Shown here: positions 55,801-64,000 of the stretch, in pieces | How positions within the stretch are numbered: the stretch's first letter is position 1 | How the letters are laid out: each line of letters begins with the position of its first letter | Assembly: GCA_963978895.1 (NCBI GenBank) | Contig: OZ022240.1 | Span: 12,496,307 to 12,560,306, forward strand | DNA: 64,000 nucleotides | DNA from: Erpobdella octoculata | Taxonomy: Eukaryota > Annelida > Clitellata > Hirudinida > Erpobdellidae | Direction: 5' to 3' | Notes under the pieces: generated by a model | Seen by the model: only the letters and a program-made list of their open reading frames with translations | The model's database searches: none | Told to the model about the DNA's origin: nothing | Made by a program: the position numbers and the translations under genes

Positions 55801-58800
55801 CGGCGTGAGCCAGAGGGCAGTTACGCTTTGGCCCAATATCCAAGTTTGTTTATATTAGGCAGGACTGACTATCTCTGTGAAAAATTTGGTGCTTTTATAA
55901 AAAAAATGCACAATAGGTTTGAATATCCAAGGTTAACAGCCCCACTACTTTGAGAATGTATAACTCAGAAACCTACAAAGAAAAATCTGTTGCAGAATTG
56001 AGAATTGAGAATATGCGCAACTTTCACAACCTAATATAAAATCCTAACTTTATAACATTGAGTAAGAACTTTAGAATGTAGAGAGGTAAACACAGATGAT
56101 GAGGACGATTTTGGGTAAGAACTTTAGAATTTAGAATAGATTTGTTGAGTAAGTGTAGACATGTTGTAAACAGCTCAGGAACCATGGCAACTGGCAATCG
56201 TACAACAGGCAACTTTTGCAGAATTGAGAAGAATAGCAACTTTCGCACCTTGATATAGAATCCAAACTTTTTAACAGCTTAATATTGAGTAAGAACTTTA
56301 GAATTATAATTTAATTAAGCAGTTAAAACGATATTAAAGCTTAGAAAACAGGAAAAATTGAGAGGCAGCCAGGTGCTTATCCCATTATTCATGTCAGTAT
56401 ACTTATGTGGTATTTTTTGCTTTTTCAGATGGGTATTTTTCAGTATGGATACAAGAAAAAGATACTACAAGGAATCGAAAACTTTCATGTATTTCCGTGG
56501 AGTGACTCATCACTAATTGAAACAAAATGTCTACACAAATTAAAGTTAGATTTGAGATTTCTTGGAACTTTTTTCAAATATCCGTAATTTTGTTGTTTTT
56601 TATGTGCTTTACATGGTATCTATCTAATTTGTGTGTAGTGATGGGCAAAAGTTGGCTAAAAAGTTACAAACTATAAGTAGGGATGGACCGAAACTCGTCT
56701 CGGCAACTCTGACTCGGCCGATTTAGCGGTACTCGGCAAAACCTCGGATTTGGCAAAAAAGGAGTCGCCGAGACCGAGTTAAAAAAGTTCCCATCTAAAA
56801 TTCAGAATATTACACATATATGGTAATATATATGTGTGTCTCTGTTTTGTGTTATATAAATGAATTTAAACCCATAATTGGAATTATAAATTTCAAACTT
56901 TACACCAAAGTTTACACTAAAAATGTCTCAGAAATCTAGTAAAGTTTGAGACTTTTATATTGTGGATGCCATCGACAAAAGCAAGGCAAACTGCTTGATA
57001 TGTCATGACAAAAAAATGCATGAACATACGGCACAACGTCAATGATAACTCATCTGCAGACAAAGCATCCAGTGCAATTCAAAGAATATGGAGCAGGGCA
57101 AGAGCAAATTAAGAAACGATAACGCAAAGACGAAGCAAATATGTCATCAAGTTTGAACAAAAAACAACACAACTTGGATTGTTTTTGTAGAAAGTTAAAT
57201 TGTTTTAAGTTAATCATCCGCGGCATCTTGCAATCACTAACAAAATTGCGGAGATGATTAGCGTTGATATGTTGCCTTTTCAAGTAGGTGAAGATGCTGG
57301 ATTTAGTAATTTAATGCATGAACTCGAACCTTGATATTCATTGCCATCCATGAAACATTTCTCGCGCACCTTAGTTCCGTACATGTTTTCTCGTATACGG
57401 AATACTTTGCAAGTCATGGTCGATGATGCAAGTTACATAAGTTCACCAGCGATGTCTGGATGAGCACAAACAATTTGGATGCTTTCCTCAGTTTGACTGG
57501 GCACTGGATAGACACCGATTGGCATGAGATATCCGTTCTTCTACAACTTCAGCCATTGGAAGGTAGGCACACTGAAGAATTGATTTCAAATCATCTAAAA
57601 TCCATGATTGCAGATTGGAATATCAATGGGGCGAAGAAAGGTGTTTTAGTCAGAGAGAATGGCAGAATTAGACAACTTGGGATGCTACATTCACATGATT
57701 CAACCAGTGGTGGTAAAAGCATGTACATCTGTCTAAAATCAAGCTATAATTAAACTTTAGATATATTAAGATGAAATGAAATTTTAGAGCCAACGGTCCA
57801 TTTAGTACACAGTCTATTCAGCACTAGTTTCCCCTATATATTATTTTATATACACTTAAACTCGTACTCTGTGCTCGGACTCGGTGAAAAATGACCCCAA
57901 ATTTGCTGCTCGGTCCATCCCTAACTATTAGTTACACTATTTTTTTTAACTAACAAAGTTTAACTAAGTCAAAACATTCAGTTAAAATGGTAGTTTAATT
58001 TTTTTAGTTGCTAACTAAAAGGTTTAGCTAAATTTAATTTCCTTCAGAATATTTACAGATAACTGAATTATATTTTTTAATCATCAATTCTTGGGTTTAA
58101 GCATGGAATTACTATGTTTTATTTTTTACTAAATTGATAATTTGATAATTTTTTACATGGTATATTGTTATTTAGACTTCTAGGCCACGAACAAATGCGT
58201 CTTTAAACTCTTTCGAAATACTTTAACGGCCGGTGATGGTGGCAGGAAGCTCGTTCCAAAGTTTGTGGCCGGCAACGGCAAACATGTGGTCACCAGCCGT
58301 TTTCAATCTAGTCTTTGGTAGATGGAGCGGAGATCCTAGCCTCCTCCTAGTCAGGAAGATGTTTATTGAGGAAGACAGGTAGTTAGGGGCCTGATTATTT
58401 AGTGATTTGTAGACCAGTAACACCAACTTGAATTTAATTCTTTTATCCACTGGTAGCCAGTGTAGGTCGGCTAGAACTGGACTGATATGTTCAGCTTTAC
58501 GTCTTCGGGCAACCAGACGTGCCCACAGCATAAAGGACGAACATAGACGATTGATATGGTTTTTTGTGACCCATTCAGGATTGAGTTTCCATAGTCGTGT
58601 TTGGTTAAGATTAGAGAAGTAACTAGTATTTTTCGAGAAAATGTTGAGGAGAGCTAACAACTAACCACACTTTTTATCTGCCAGAGTGCATTGAAACATG
58701 CACAGACAGTATTTTTGATATATGTTTTTGGTGACAAATCAGCATTTAGATAGACACCATGGTTTCAAACAGACAGGATAGTCAGGATCTATTCGAACCG

Positions 58801-60327
58801 GTTCCTATGGATGGTGAAAATCTGGCATCTGGTCGTAAACCAGATTGCTTCATATTTGTTGGAGTTTGACCACTGTAGGCAATTTGACTACATCCATGAT
58901 CCAACATCGTCTGTACAGGTAGAGACGGTGATTTGTATTTATAAAGTTTTTCAAGAATATAATTTTTAGTTTGTTAGTCTGAAAATAAAAATTTACATTA
59001 TTCATCATCGATTACGTTCATGAAGGCAAACCGATCAAGTTCAGACTGTAACCATCTTGTCGTAGCAGTGTATGTTGAATCTTTCTTTTAAGCAATTCAT
59101 TAAAATACCTGCATGGTATTTACAAGACTGATTTTAAGAAATTGTTACATGAATTTGATAGAACTTCAACTAGAGAGACATTATGAAGTTGAAAAAACAA
59201 GTGCCAAAGTATCAATTGCGATATAAGTTCTTCTTACTTAAGGCTACCAACCTATATGTGATGAGTTCTTCTATACGCCAGCGATAGTAGGTCCAGCCTT
59301 CTCAACCTATCTTCATATGAAAGTTTAGCTCGATGGTGGAGTTGCACAAAAACGTTTTGCTACTGATGCTAATTGAGGATAGGTGTGCTGATGGGACTTC
59401 CAATATATGGAATGAGTTTCGGAGGTCCAGAGGTTTCCGATCCGGTAGTCGATCGATCCCTTTCTTGTGGTGCACATATCTAAAGAAAGGTGTTGGCAAA
59501 ATAGAAGCTGTACATGACAGAGCAAATAGAATGATCTCTGAAATAGCCAAACTTCGAGTCACAAACACAATGCAGGTGCAAATTAGAAGCTGCAGGGCCC
59601 TAAACAAGATTGAAAAAACTTCCCCATACATTCTTATAGAATTGTGACGGTTTTACATTCAATACTTTTTTATTTTTAGCAACATTAATTTTATTTTTAA
59701 ACCATTATATTCCCTTTTAAATACCTTTCTAATGGCCTATAGCACAACCCCAATACACAAAATCTTTTTCTAAGCAGGTTGGGAAGTCCAGCAGTGCTGC
59801 TAACTTGGTATCATTGTACTCAATCTGTTTGTATAGTCTATTATGCAATTCCTTTGTTTCTCAGGTCTGCTCCATCTGTTTCCTTATTTAAACCACTGAA
59901 ACACTGTTTTACCTCTAATGGCTGTCTGTGCCTCTAAATCTAACCTTCAATTAGTTTAACTACGAGTTAATATATTAGTATGAATATTACTATTATTGTT
60001 TTTATCATTAAACAGTGCCATAGAAATACTGACTTTTTTCAAAAACATGAAATTCCAACTTCAACTAATGAACAGTTCGATGAAGTTTGCCAAGAAATTG
60101 AAGCAAACCAACAAATGTGTTAGTATTGAATTTGGCAAAGTTTACTGTTTTATTATCAGGGTTGTCATGCACCAAAAATAATTAAGGAGTCACTAACTAA
60201 CTTGGTTAACCAGTTTAGGACCAAAACTTTATTAATGAGATTTTTATTAATTTTATTTGTTTCTAAGTTACTTGCTTATATTTTAACAGATTTATTTTTT
60301 TTATTTTTTATTTTAAAGAAAACTTAA
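39828..60327 (+). CDS. ASZ1: Putative ASZ1/GASZ (ankyrin, SAM and transmembrane piRNA-pathway protein), nine exons
   Basis: Exons: 39828-39926, 47621-47810, 47912-48022, 48090-48204, 48272-48361, 48437-48557, 56429-56544, 60016-60118, 60160-60327. Every intron is GT...AG and all phases agree, giving 1,113 nt or 370 residues. Domains in order: acidic N-terminus (DDESENEYDGFFNDDVSDDE); ankyrin-like part (LRLALKRD..., GINAMSQLDECGTTVLDYSA, then CMDLLKDYGI); SAM domain across exons 6-7 (NFLSKLGIDCLYPLFKTM, LTEEDLGK/MGIFQYGYKKKIL); amphipathic helix (ILTFFKNMKFQLQLMN); C-terminal membrane helix (LLMRFLLILFVSKLLAYIL). The order fits GASZ, which is anchored in the mitochondrial outer membrane and organises piRNA biogenesis in the germline. 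It is shorter than vertebrate GASZ (about 475 residues), mainly through fewer ankyrin repeats. The weakest points are the donor at 48023 (gtggca) and exon 5. Introns 1, 6 and 7 are filled with transposons. Confidence 0.68.
39927..40734. other. First part of intron 1, no element recognised
   Basis: Short similarity to the fold-back element at 17513 (words such as aaaacggtaa...cacttcg..aacac and catcacagttgatg). Otherwise AT-rich. Confidence 0.35.
40735..42087 (+). mobile_element. Rearranged Helitron in intron 1
   Basis: 3' end ccctgggcaacgccgggtgc then CCCGCTAGT at 42079-42087. Upstream lie (TATG)n tracts (41450-41838) with two copies of the family insert tttttttacaatattt. At 41050-41150 is the core cgatcgtaatgaaattttca. 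At 40735-41010 is an inverted pyrimidine-rich 3'-like region. 41255-41430 matches 45910-46070 of the other long Helitron. No Rep/helicase is seen. The 5' terminus is not clear. Confidence 0.6.
42090..42162 (-). mobile_element. Adjacent Helitron 5' fragment
   Basis: tatatatatagattcccgct...gctcattttgtgcctgattt is the reversed 5' core of the same family, cut short at about 42162. Confidence 0.5.
42190..42719 (+). pseudogene. hAT transposase C-terminal remnant
   Basis: The end reads SFAPASGVPSEQLFSGAGQI and SDRRGSLKAKTGEMLLLLKY, the hATC dimerisation region shared by hAT transposases. Upstream ESPHVWWNTNKFNLPNQ is in another frame, so there is an indel near 42550. The left edge has agagcttgaccgattaatcg, resembling hAT termini and containing GATTAATC palindromes. 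No right TIR was found. Confidence 0.65.
42720..43138. other. Intronic spacer, no gene seen
   Basis: AT-rich; probably the 3' flank of the hAT remnant. Confidence 0.35.
43139..43500 (-). pseudogene. SWIM-finger C-terminus of a MULE-type transposase
   Basis: The frame gives NDWLNGKCKKMFCKHIVGLA, IRQKLAVSPPAAK and a basic KKKRSPSQSKKS end. The C-xn-C-K-H-I-x-G-L-A-x-R pattern followed by P-P-x-A-K is typical of SWIM fingers at the end of MULE transposases. It is a different family from the one at 3610. Only about 90 codons are left. Confidence 0.55.
43541..43692. repeat. 20-bp tandem repeat, eight units
   Basis: Unit atagtttgcatttattaatt in perfect 20-bp register from 43541; variants are c at position 2 (two units), tatcaatt once, and a decayed last unit. 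Confidence 0.9.
43862..43888 (-). ncRNA. Hammerhead-like motif of a PLE
   Basis: Sense CTGATGA, stem GACA/TGTC around agttaa, GAAAC. Here the internal ATG frame stops after a few codons. Confidence 0.45.
44467..45057 (-). pseudogene. PLE C-terminal region fragment
   Basis: 196 codons of Ser/Gly/Glu-rich sequence with two related repeats (VDDTCSLKSGATQGSCETSI and VEDTHFPKSGAARSSLKTGV). It ends FSHLTHNVTVRCKQLYGST. The H-L-x2-N-x-T-V-R ending matches the PLE tails at 10283, 32959 and 34102, which is the main reason for the call. Confidence 0.55.
45271..46190 (+). mobile_element. Helitron with an internal inverted 3' end
   Basis: 5' end tctatatatataaaaatgaa at 45271; 3' end gagcaacgccgggtaacccc then GCTAGT at 46190. 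Like 6329-6954 it contains an inverted second 3' terminus (actagccgggttacccggcg at 45478). Its middle (45840-46070) is shared with 41210-41430, partly inverted: the part around ctgagccggaggatcgg is in opposite orientation. No protein. Confidence 0.75.
46191..46252. repeat. (TA)n microsatellite after the Helitron
   Basis: About 30 TA units immediately following CTAGT. Confidence 0.85.
46340..46586 (-). mobile_element. PLE 3' end: hammerhead-like motif and terminal module
   Basis: Sense: motif at 46586-46564, short leader, ATG at 46514 (MDSSLRRKIKYFEQFIRKVI, AKWSFVFNGVCLREGILPKY), then (TA)n (46340-46384). Only the last 250 bp of the element were inserted. Confidence 0.65.
46564..46586 (-). 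ncRNA. Hammerhead-like motif of a PLE
   Basis: Sense CTGAAGATGACTGTAGTCGA then AAC: core CTGAAGA and GAAAC, stem GACT/AGTC. The internal ATG reads M-T-V-V-E-T-G. Confidence 0.45.
46590..46848 (-). mobile_element. Second PLE 3' end inserted in tandem
   Basis: Sense: (TA)n (46786-46848), then ctgaaacggtccgtcgg (resembling the end of the 8633 motif), then the module VENLARKVVSAKWRVVFLGA with CLKDKLIPQFIRN, a short tatatata, and directly the hammerhead of the next copy. Two truncated PLE ends thus sit head-to-tail in one TA tract. Confidence 0.65.
46850..46960. repeat. GC-rich fragment with CCGGTA inverted words, hAT-MITE-like
   Basis: gggctgtgccggtatgcagg and accggaaaataccggtttcg can fold on each other. 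It begins like a hAT end (cagggctgtgccgg minus the first bases). No right terminus was found. Confidence 0.35.
47105..47219. mobile_element. Small palindromic MITE
   Basis: 115 bp with ends cagagatgt and acatctctg and a centre of inverted ACTCGAGT/CGAGTACGAGTAC words; a further 90 bp of GAGTACGAG repeats follows to about 47292. Probably hAT-derived. Confidence 0.55.
47621..48557 (+). CDS. ASZ1: Exons 2-6 of the ASZ1/GASZ-like gene (compact cluster)
   Basis: Five exons with introns of 101, 67, 67 and 75 bp. Acceptors: ttacatacag, aaacaaacag, ttttgatcag, tctatttcag, tgcaaatag. Donors: gtagtt, gtggca, gttaaa, gtttgt, gttagc. Exon 2 starts in phase 0 with DYEENSFTDDDEKYLRYFW. The SAM domain starts in exon 6 (SFSDPVKNFLSKLGIDCLYP) and ends in exon 7, 7.9 kb away. 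Confidence 0.68.
48558..49060. other. Start of intron 6, no gene seen
   Basis: AT-rich; gttag/gtttg-rich near 48630. No element recognised before the LINE. Confidence 0.35.
49065..51375 (-). pseudogene. CR1/L2-like LINE with APE endonuclease, internally deleted
   Basis: Sense order: APE endonuclease fragment (51361-50900: HHGGVAIVASPRYHLKPLHL ... DVVISGDVNIRLH); linker (50689-50159: RREAKKRTRRFERVVLKTKL); RT (50017-49778: GVPQGSVLGVILFSLYISDL, AHFYADDTQVYVY); C-terminal tail (49439-49065: HISPILQQLHCLKINNRIKF). Between the linker and the RT the fingers and palm motif A are missing: LEDVTVVINTLPNKQCLLDP runs straight into LQSYLSGRVFWVKV, an internal deletion of roughly 100 codons. Several frameshifts; ends in an (ATA)n tail at 49074-49087. 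It lies antisense in intron 6 of the GASZ-like gene. Confidence 0.78.
51748..52222 (+). repeat. 475-bp segment duplicated from 38441-38915
   Basis: Near-identical and of equal length, flanked on both sides by a direct repeat of about 140 bp (gccacgtgttccratacgcg ... ttttaatttga). Confidence 0.85.
52515..54310 (-). pseudogene. Captured fragment of the multicopy zinc-binding protein family
   Basis: Sense order: KDWELCFVCQERMTETLTRP, GGYSYLAENLKKFNELNLFP, RLDEGSGMEAALATNKAVYY (54240-53968); NCVFCREAPGTESLHEAATF (53830); CLLNLYNRARK...HAFAELVMFIEEA and TRLKERLLAHFPAMHVQHQG then RDILLAF (53690-53340); IGDTKEFSGFHARCQQDSVP and MLLGLVSM (53290-53190). After the MITE comes PSIKDQTDNN...TIAQLLKFNSVKHKR, ending at TAG at the arm. 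Same family as 37190 but a different subfamily. Frameshifts near 53690 and one stop beside the MITE site; function unknown. Confidence 0.6.
52647..53188. mobile_element. MITE with 9-bp target-site duplication
   Basis: Ends atatatatagaatagatata then tcgg and its inverse ccgatatatctattctatat at the right. Both sides are flanked by atactgacc (52638-52646 and 53189-53197), a 9-bp direct repeat typical of Mutator-like elements. 542 bp, no coding. It splits the captured gene fragment. Confidence 0.7.
54382..55292. other. Spacer inside the inverted-arm element, no gene seen
   Basis: Short TA tract at 54496-54508. No coding similarity recognised. Confidence 0.35.
55586..55835 (+). mobile_element. 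tRNA-derived SINE
   Basis: The head has an RNA polymerase III A box (TGGTCTAGTGG, 55597-55607) and a perfect B box (GGTTCGATTCC, 55641-55651). An anticodon-arm-like stem ccggc/gtcgg encloses the loop tttgaga. The acceptor stem does not pair, so it is a SINE head rather than a tRNA gene. The body (ccttgggcaagaaactaact ... aaatgagtaccaac) resembles the conserved central domains of invertebrate tRNA-SINEs. It starts exactly at the end of the inverted arm. Confidence 0.75.
55836..56428. other. End of intron 6, no gene seen
   Basis: A diverged direct repeat is present (gagaatatgcgcaactttca...aacctaatataaaatccta at about 56008 and gagaagaatagcaactttcg...gatatagaatccaaac at about 56225). Confidence 0.4.
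56429..56544 (+). CDS. ASZ1: Exon 7 of the ASZ1/GASZ-like gene (end of SAM domain)
   Basis: Acceptor ttttgctttttcag, then MGIFQYGYKKKILQGIENFH in phase 0, which completes LTEEDLGK of exon 6 into a standard SAM C-terminal helix. Donor gttaga in phase 2. Without the donor the frame stops at 56586. Confidence 0.68.
56678..57923 (+). mobile_element. hAT element with 14-bp TIRs and 8-bp target-site duplication
   Basis: Ends TAGGGATGGACCGA / TCGGTCCATCCCTA. Flanks actataag (56670-56677) and actattag (57924-57931) match at seven of eight positions. 1,246 bp. Inside are a decayed BED finger and a transposase piece. It is itself inserted into AACTA-rich sequence with a tagtgatgggc end (56638), like the block at 480-675. 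Confidence 0.8.
56935..57753 (+). pseudogene. hAT transposase remnant (BED finger and middle domain)
   Basis: SKANCLICHDKKM (about 56980) is the first half of a BED zinc finger. After stops and frame changes, 57455-57650 gives SMSTNNLDAFLSLTGHWIDT, DWHEISVLLQLQPLEGRHTE and ELISNHLKSMIADWNI, a middle segment found in ZBED/hAT transposases just after the first catalytic Asp. The hATC region is absent. Non-functional. Confidence 0.6.
57932..58174. repeat. AACTA-rich outer element, right half
   Basis: TTAGTTA/TAACTA words in both orientations to about 58040, like 480-675; probably the other half of the element that received the hAT insertion. Confidence 0.4.
58175..58660 (-). pseudogene. 3' end of a LINE (CR1/L2-like)
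   Basis: The frame contains AEHISPVLADLHWLPVDKRI, KFKLVLLVYKSLNNQAPNYL and AGDHMFAVAGHKLWNELPAT, the usual LINE C-terminal signature. 5'-truncated at about 58655; only about 140 codons. Confidence 0.7.
58661..59330. other. Intron 7 sequence, no gene confirmed
   Basis: A 36-codon frame from an ATG at 58759 (MVSNRQDSQDLFEPVPMDGE) and an overlapping open stretch (ASYLLEFDHCRQFDYIHDPT) end before gtagag at 58920. They could be old exon or TE remnants; neither fits the phases of the GASZ-like gene. Confidence 0.3.
59395..59645 (+). pseudogene. Old LINE C-terminal remnant
   Basis: WNEFRRSRGFRSGSRSIPFL, CTYLKKGVGKIEAVHDRANR then MISEIAKLR resembles the WSPYLKKDIDxIEKVQRRATRMI signature of the LINE at 2304. 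Degenerate. Confidence 0.4.
59646..60015. other. End of intron 7, no gene seen
   Basis: Pyrimidine-rich towards the exon 8 acceptor; nothing recognised. Confidence 0.35.
60016..60327 (+). CDS. ASZ1: Exons 8-9 of the ASZ1/GASZ-like gene (helix and membrane anchor)
   Basis: Exon 8 60016-60118 (acceptor cattaaacag, donor gttagt), a 41-bp intron, exon 9 60160-60327 (acceptor ttattatcag) ending at TAA. Exon 9 encodes KIIKESLTNLVNQFRTKTLL followed by two hydrophobic stretches and a KKT end. In another frame exon 8 reads EQFDEVCQEIEANQQ, but that frame does not fit the flanking phases. Confidence 0.6.
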
Positions 60328-60986
<659 letters not shown>

Positions 60987-61635
60987 AACCAGCTTGTCTC
61001 TGTTCCATAGCTTTTTTTAGTGCCACATTAAGAATAGTGATCAAAGATATCTAAAGCCACGCCCCTCTTAGGCAGCAAGTCGACCTCTGCATACTACTGA
61101 TACTACAAGGCAATCGTACTCGCTGACATCGATGACTATTATTATTAATGAGAATAATGAGTAATGTAATAGTAATGATCATTCTATGTTTATGTTTTGG
61201 TTTAGTCTGTTTGATAAACTTATTTTTTCAAATTTGTTACATAGAATGGAATGATTATTTTAGTGTTTCGATATCCATAATTGACCGTAATAGTAGCTCA
61301 TCTAAGATATATCTTTATAATCTCGATTATATTCTTGGTTGTATGTGAGTATATGTGTGCCACCTGTAGTGTGCACGTCGTCTGCAGCTGGAATTCAAAA
61401 CTTTCTCTGCTTCTTTCTTGCCAACCGGATTCGCCATCGCCTATAAATAAACCCACTGGGTTTTCTTCACTTTCTTAATTCTTGCATACAGGTACTTTCT
61501 CGTGTTTGTCATAATTTAGAGTCTAAATTTAGACAAATAGATTTACAGAAACTAAACAAATGAAACTTATTTCAAGTTTTAAAAAACAAATAAATTTTGT
61601 AAATTTTTATAAATTTCTTAATATTTAAATATTTT
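60987..61635. other. Spacer, no gene seen
   Basis: No recognised coding sequence. The short open frame at 61148-61348 is hydrophobic, with no similarity. Confidence 0.35.
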
Positions 61636-61639
61636 TTTT

Positions 61640-63590
61640 TCAATGAATTCCTTTAATAATAATAAATAATAATAATAATAATAATAAGTGTATTTATATA
61701 GCGCCAAGATTAGCTGAGGCGCTTTCGAAAGTCCCCGAAAATATTTTAAAATAATAAGTTTTTAATTTCTTCTTGAAAAGTTCCGTCGACTTAGTAGCTC
61801 TTATGTCGGGAGGTAGTGAATTCCACACACACGGCGCTGCATGACGGAAGGCACGCATTTAAATTTTGTTAGAGGTGTGATGTTGCTGGAGCAGAGGAGC
61901 TGCAGAAGAGCGGAGACATCTGCCAGTTTTCCTGATTTCTAGTAGGGTGCCGAGATATGGGGGTGATGAAGTAGTGAGTGTTTTGTGAGTGAGGGAGCGA
62001 TCTTGAACGAAATGCGGTGAGTGATAGGTAACCAGTGAAGACGGATGAGGTTATTGACAGAGGATTGGTGACGTGTGCCTTTTGAATTATCGACGTTCAG
62101 GACGATTCTGGCTGCCCTATTCATGGTCCGCTGAAGTCGCGCGCACTGTTGCTGTGTGATATTGTGAAGGAGAGAATTGCAGTAATCAATTCTTGACAGG
62201 AGAAGGCAACGTACAAACGTAGAAGCTAGCTCGATAGTGAGAAATGGCCTGATATGGCGTATGGCCCTCAGGTGGTGGCTGCAAGACTTGATGACGCTAG
62301 TGATGTAATTAGAAAATGTTAGTTTATTATCTATAGTGACGCCAAGTATTTTCAGGGATGGTGAAAGATGAATGAGATCATGGTCAAGATTGATTGATAT
62401 GATATGAGAGAGCGAATTGATAAGATGATGTGAGCCTAAGATGGATACTTCGGTTTTTGATGTGTTGAACTGGAGATTGTTATGTAGGAACCATGTTTCT
62501 ACAGCCTGTATGCATGAAGTAAGTCTATTGATTCTGGAAGAAAGGTCAGTGGGATCTTTGGGGCTGATGGGTATGAAGAGCTGTGTGTCATCGGCGTACT
62601 GGTGGTAAGCAACATTGTGGGAGGATAATAAATCGGCTATAGGAGGTAAAAAGGAGTGGCCCTAGGACGGAGCCCTGAGGAACACCATGGGTGAGCTGAA
62701 CAGTAGGAGATGAGTGATCTCCGAGTTTAACAAATTGTGAGCGACCAGTGAGGTAAGATGTTAACCAGGAAAGGACTAAGCCGTTGATACCGAAGTCATC
62801 TTTTAGTCGTTGAAGTAGGATGGAATGATCAATGGTGTCGAAGGCAGCAAACAGGTCAAGTCCAGCAATCATAGTGGCTTCTTTTGAGCCGCAAGAGTGG
62901 AAGACATGATCAAAGATGTGTAGTAAGGCAGTTTCAGTGGAAAAGGTGCATCAATACGCTGATTGGAAAGGAGAGTAATTAGGGTTGGAAGTAATATGCG
63001 GTTGGAGTTGCTTTAGAGCAGCACGTTCAATGATTTTAGAGATGGTAGAAAGGTTGGAAATAGGGCGAAAGTTACCTGGGTCAGAGGTATCGAGATGGGG
63101 TTTTTTTAAGAGTGGCAAGACTTGTGCTGTATTGAATGACTTTGGAAAGTGACCTTCTTCAAAAGAAAGGTTGATTAAGTTAGATATGATGATGGAGAGT
63201 GTATCCGAGCAATTAATTAAAACTTGATGTGGGAAAGGGTCGAGAGGAGAAGTTTTGTTGCATGAGCTTTTAATGATTGTCTTTACGTCATATGCGGTTA
63301 TTGGTTGGAGAGAATGCATGTTGTGACAGGGAATGACTCTGGTTGCATATGACGGAAGTGAGTGAGCAGGAGATGACAAACGTTGTTTTATATTTTGATG
63401 AATGTTACTTATTTTATTTATGAAATGGTTGCCGAAGGAGTTGACAAGCGTCTTGCAGTTGTTGTCATCGAGACTATTATGTTCAGTGGTGGTATGGAGA
63501 ATCTTGTTTAGATTGCGCCAAAGAGAGCGAGAATTGGCCGAAGAGCTCAATTCATGTCGAACGCAATCAATTGTGGAGTTAAGTACATAC
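61640..63590 (-). pseudogene. LINE (CR1/L2-like), 5'-truncated, with RT
   Basis: Sense order: linker and RT fingers (63540-62951: SSANSRSLWRNLNKILH, TSPLDPFPHQVLINC, RPISNLSTISKIIERAALKQ), palm (62872-62640: GLDLFAAFDTIDHSILLQRL with motif A Asp, THGVPQGSVLGPLLF), then a frameshift and HQYADDTQLF near 62600, and the tail (LIRLHWLPITHRISFKI, 62060). The 3' UTR has the palindrome tatatagcgcc...ggcgcttt and an (ATT)n tail (61655-61688). The 5' end is fused to (TATG)n of a Helitron. Stops between 62951 and 62872 show it is inactive. Confidence 0.8.
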
Positions 63591-63968
63591 ATACATACAT
63601 AAATACACACACAGACACACATACATGCACATACACATACATACATACATAAATACACACATACATACATGCATACATACATACATACTTTGAATGAGCA
63701 TTTAGTGCCGAAATATTGTAAAAACACATACATACATACATACGTAAACACACACACAGACACACATACATGCACATACACATACATACACACATACATA
63801 CGCACATACATATATATATAGTTCCCGCTCCGCTCCGCTCATTTTGTGACGGATTTCAAAATTTTTTTCTCTATATTTGATTACTCGACTCTCAAGGTTG
63901 TGTGAAAATTTCATTACGATCGGATGAATGGTGTAGCAATGCATAAATAACATACCTATATACATACA

Positions 63969-64000
<32 letters not shown>
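63580..64000 (-). mobile_element. Helitron 5' half, running off the window
   Basis: Reverse orientation: 5' (TATG)n at 63960-64000, the core catccgatcgtaatgaaatt (about 63905-63930), then gttcccgctccgctccgctc, and (TATG)n with the family insert tttacaatatttcggcacta (63700). The LINE at 61640 begins inside this tract. The true 5' end is outside the window. Confidence 0.7.

Noticed and set aside
58759..58930. Additional exon of the GASZ-like gene
   Set aside because: Open frames exist, but neither joins exon 7 (phase 2) to exon 8 in frame; exons 7 and 8 already fit directly.
61148..61348. Small membrane protein gene
   Set aside because: Hydrophobic short ORF in AT-rich DNA with no supporting similarity, splice sites or conservation.

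Overview
This 64 kb window is AT-rich animal (invertebrate-type) nuclear DNA made almost entirely of transposable elements, microsatellites and one recognisable host gene. There are no operons, rRNA genes or CRISPR arrays. Spliced exons with short introns (41-101 bp), CR1/L2-like LINEs, Penelope-like elements (PLEs), Helitrons, MULE, hAT and Harbinger remnants and a tRNA-derived SINE head point to a metazoan. I cannot name the species.

Layout. 0-7 kb: LINE scraps, then a 4.1 kb Mutator-like (MULE) element with 33-bp perfect terminal inverted repeats (TIRs), C2H2 fingers, a transposase and a SWIM finger, then an inverted-end Helitron. 7-13.7 kb: two PLEs bounded by (TA)n and a short Helitron. 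14-19.8 kb: Harbinger and LINE remnants, a fold-back element and paired inverted PHD-finger fragments. 20.1-32.4 kb: a Russian-doll locus. A TIR-bounded segment (20149-32352) contains a Helitron (20566-30938), whose internal (TATG)n tract contains a head-to-tail array of a non-LTR retrotransposon with a restriction-like endonuclease (period 3,896 bp; two complete copies and one 5'-truncated copy). 32.5-36.5 kb: more PLE pieces, all bounded by (TA)n. 36.8-39.6 kb: a decayed member of a multicopy zinc-binding protein family.

39.8-60.3 kb: nine exons on the + strand splice in phase into a 370-residue protein with ankyrin-like, SAM and C-terminal transmembrane regions. It best fits ASZ1/GASZ, a piRNA-pathway protein. 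Its three large introns (7.7, 7.9 and 3.5 kb) are filled with Helitrons, PLEs, hAT, MULE and LINE remnants, a long-inverted-repeat element carrying a gene fragment, and a SINE. 60.3-64 kb: a compound (TA)n tract, a LINE on the - strand and the start of another Helitron.

The most unusual signals are: (1) at least five PLE 3' termini that repeat the plan hammerhead-like motif containing the ATG, then a conserved 50-60 residue coding segment, then (TA)n; (2) the tandem retrotransposon array nested in a Helitron microsatellite; and (3) a transposon-defence gene whose introns are transposon-packed. All calls come from reading the sequence; no database search was run.
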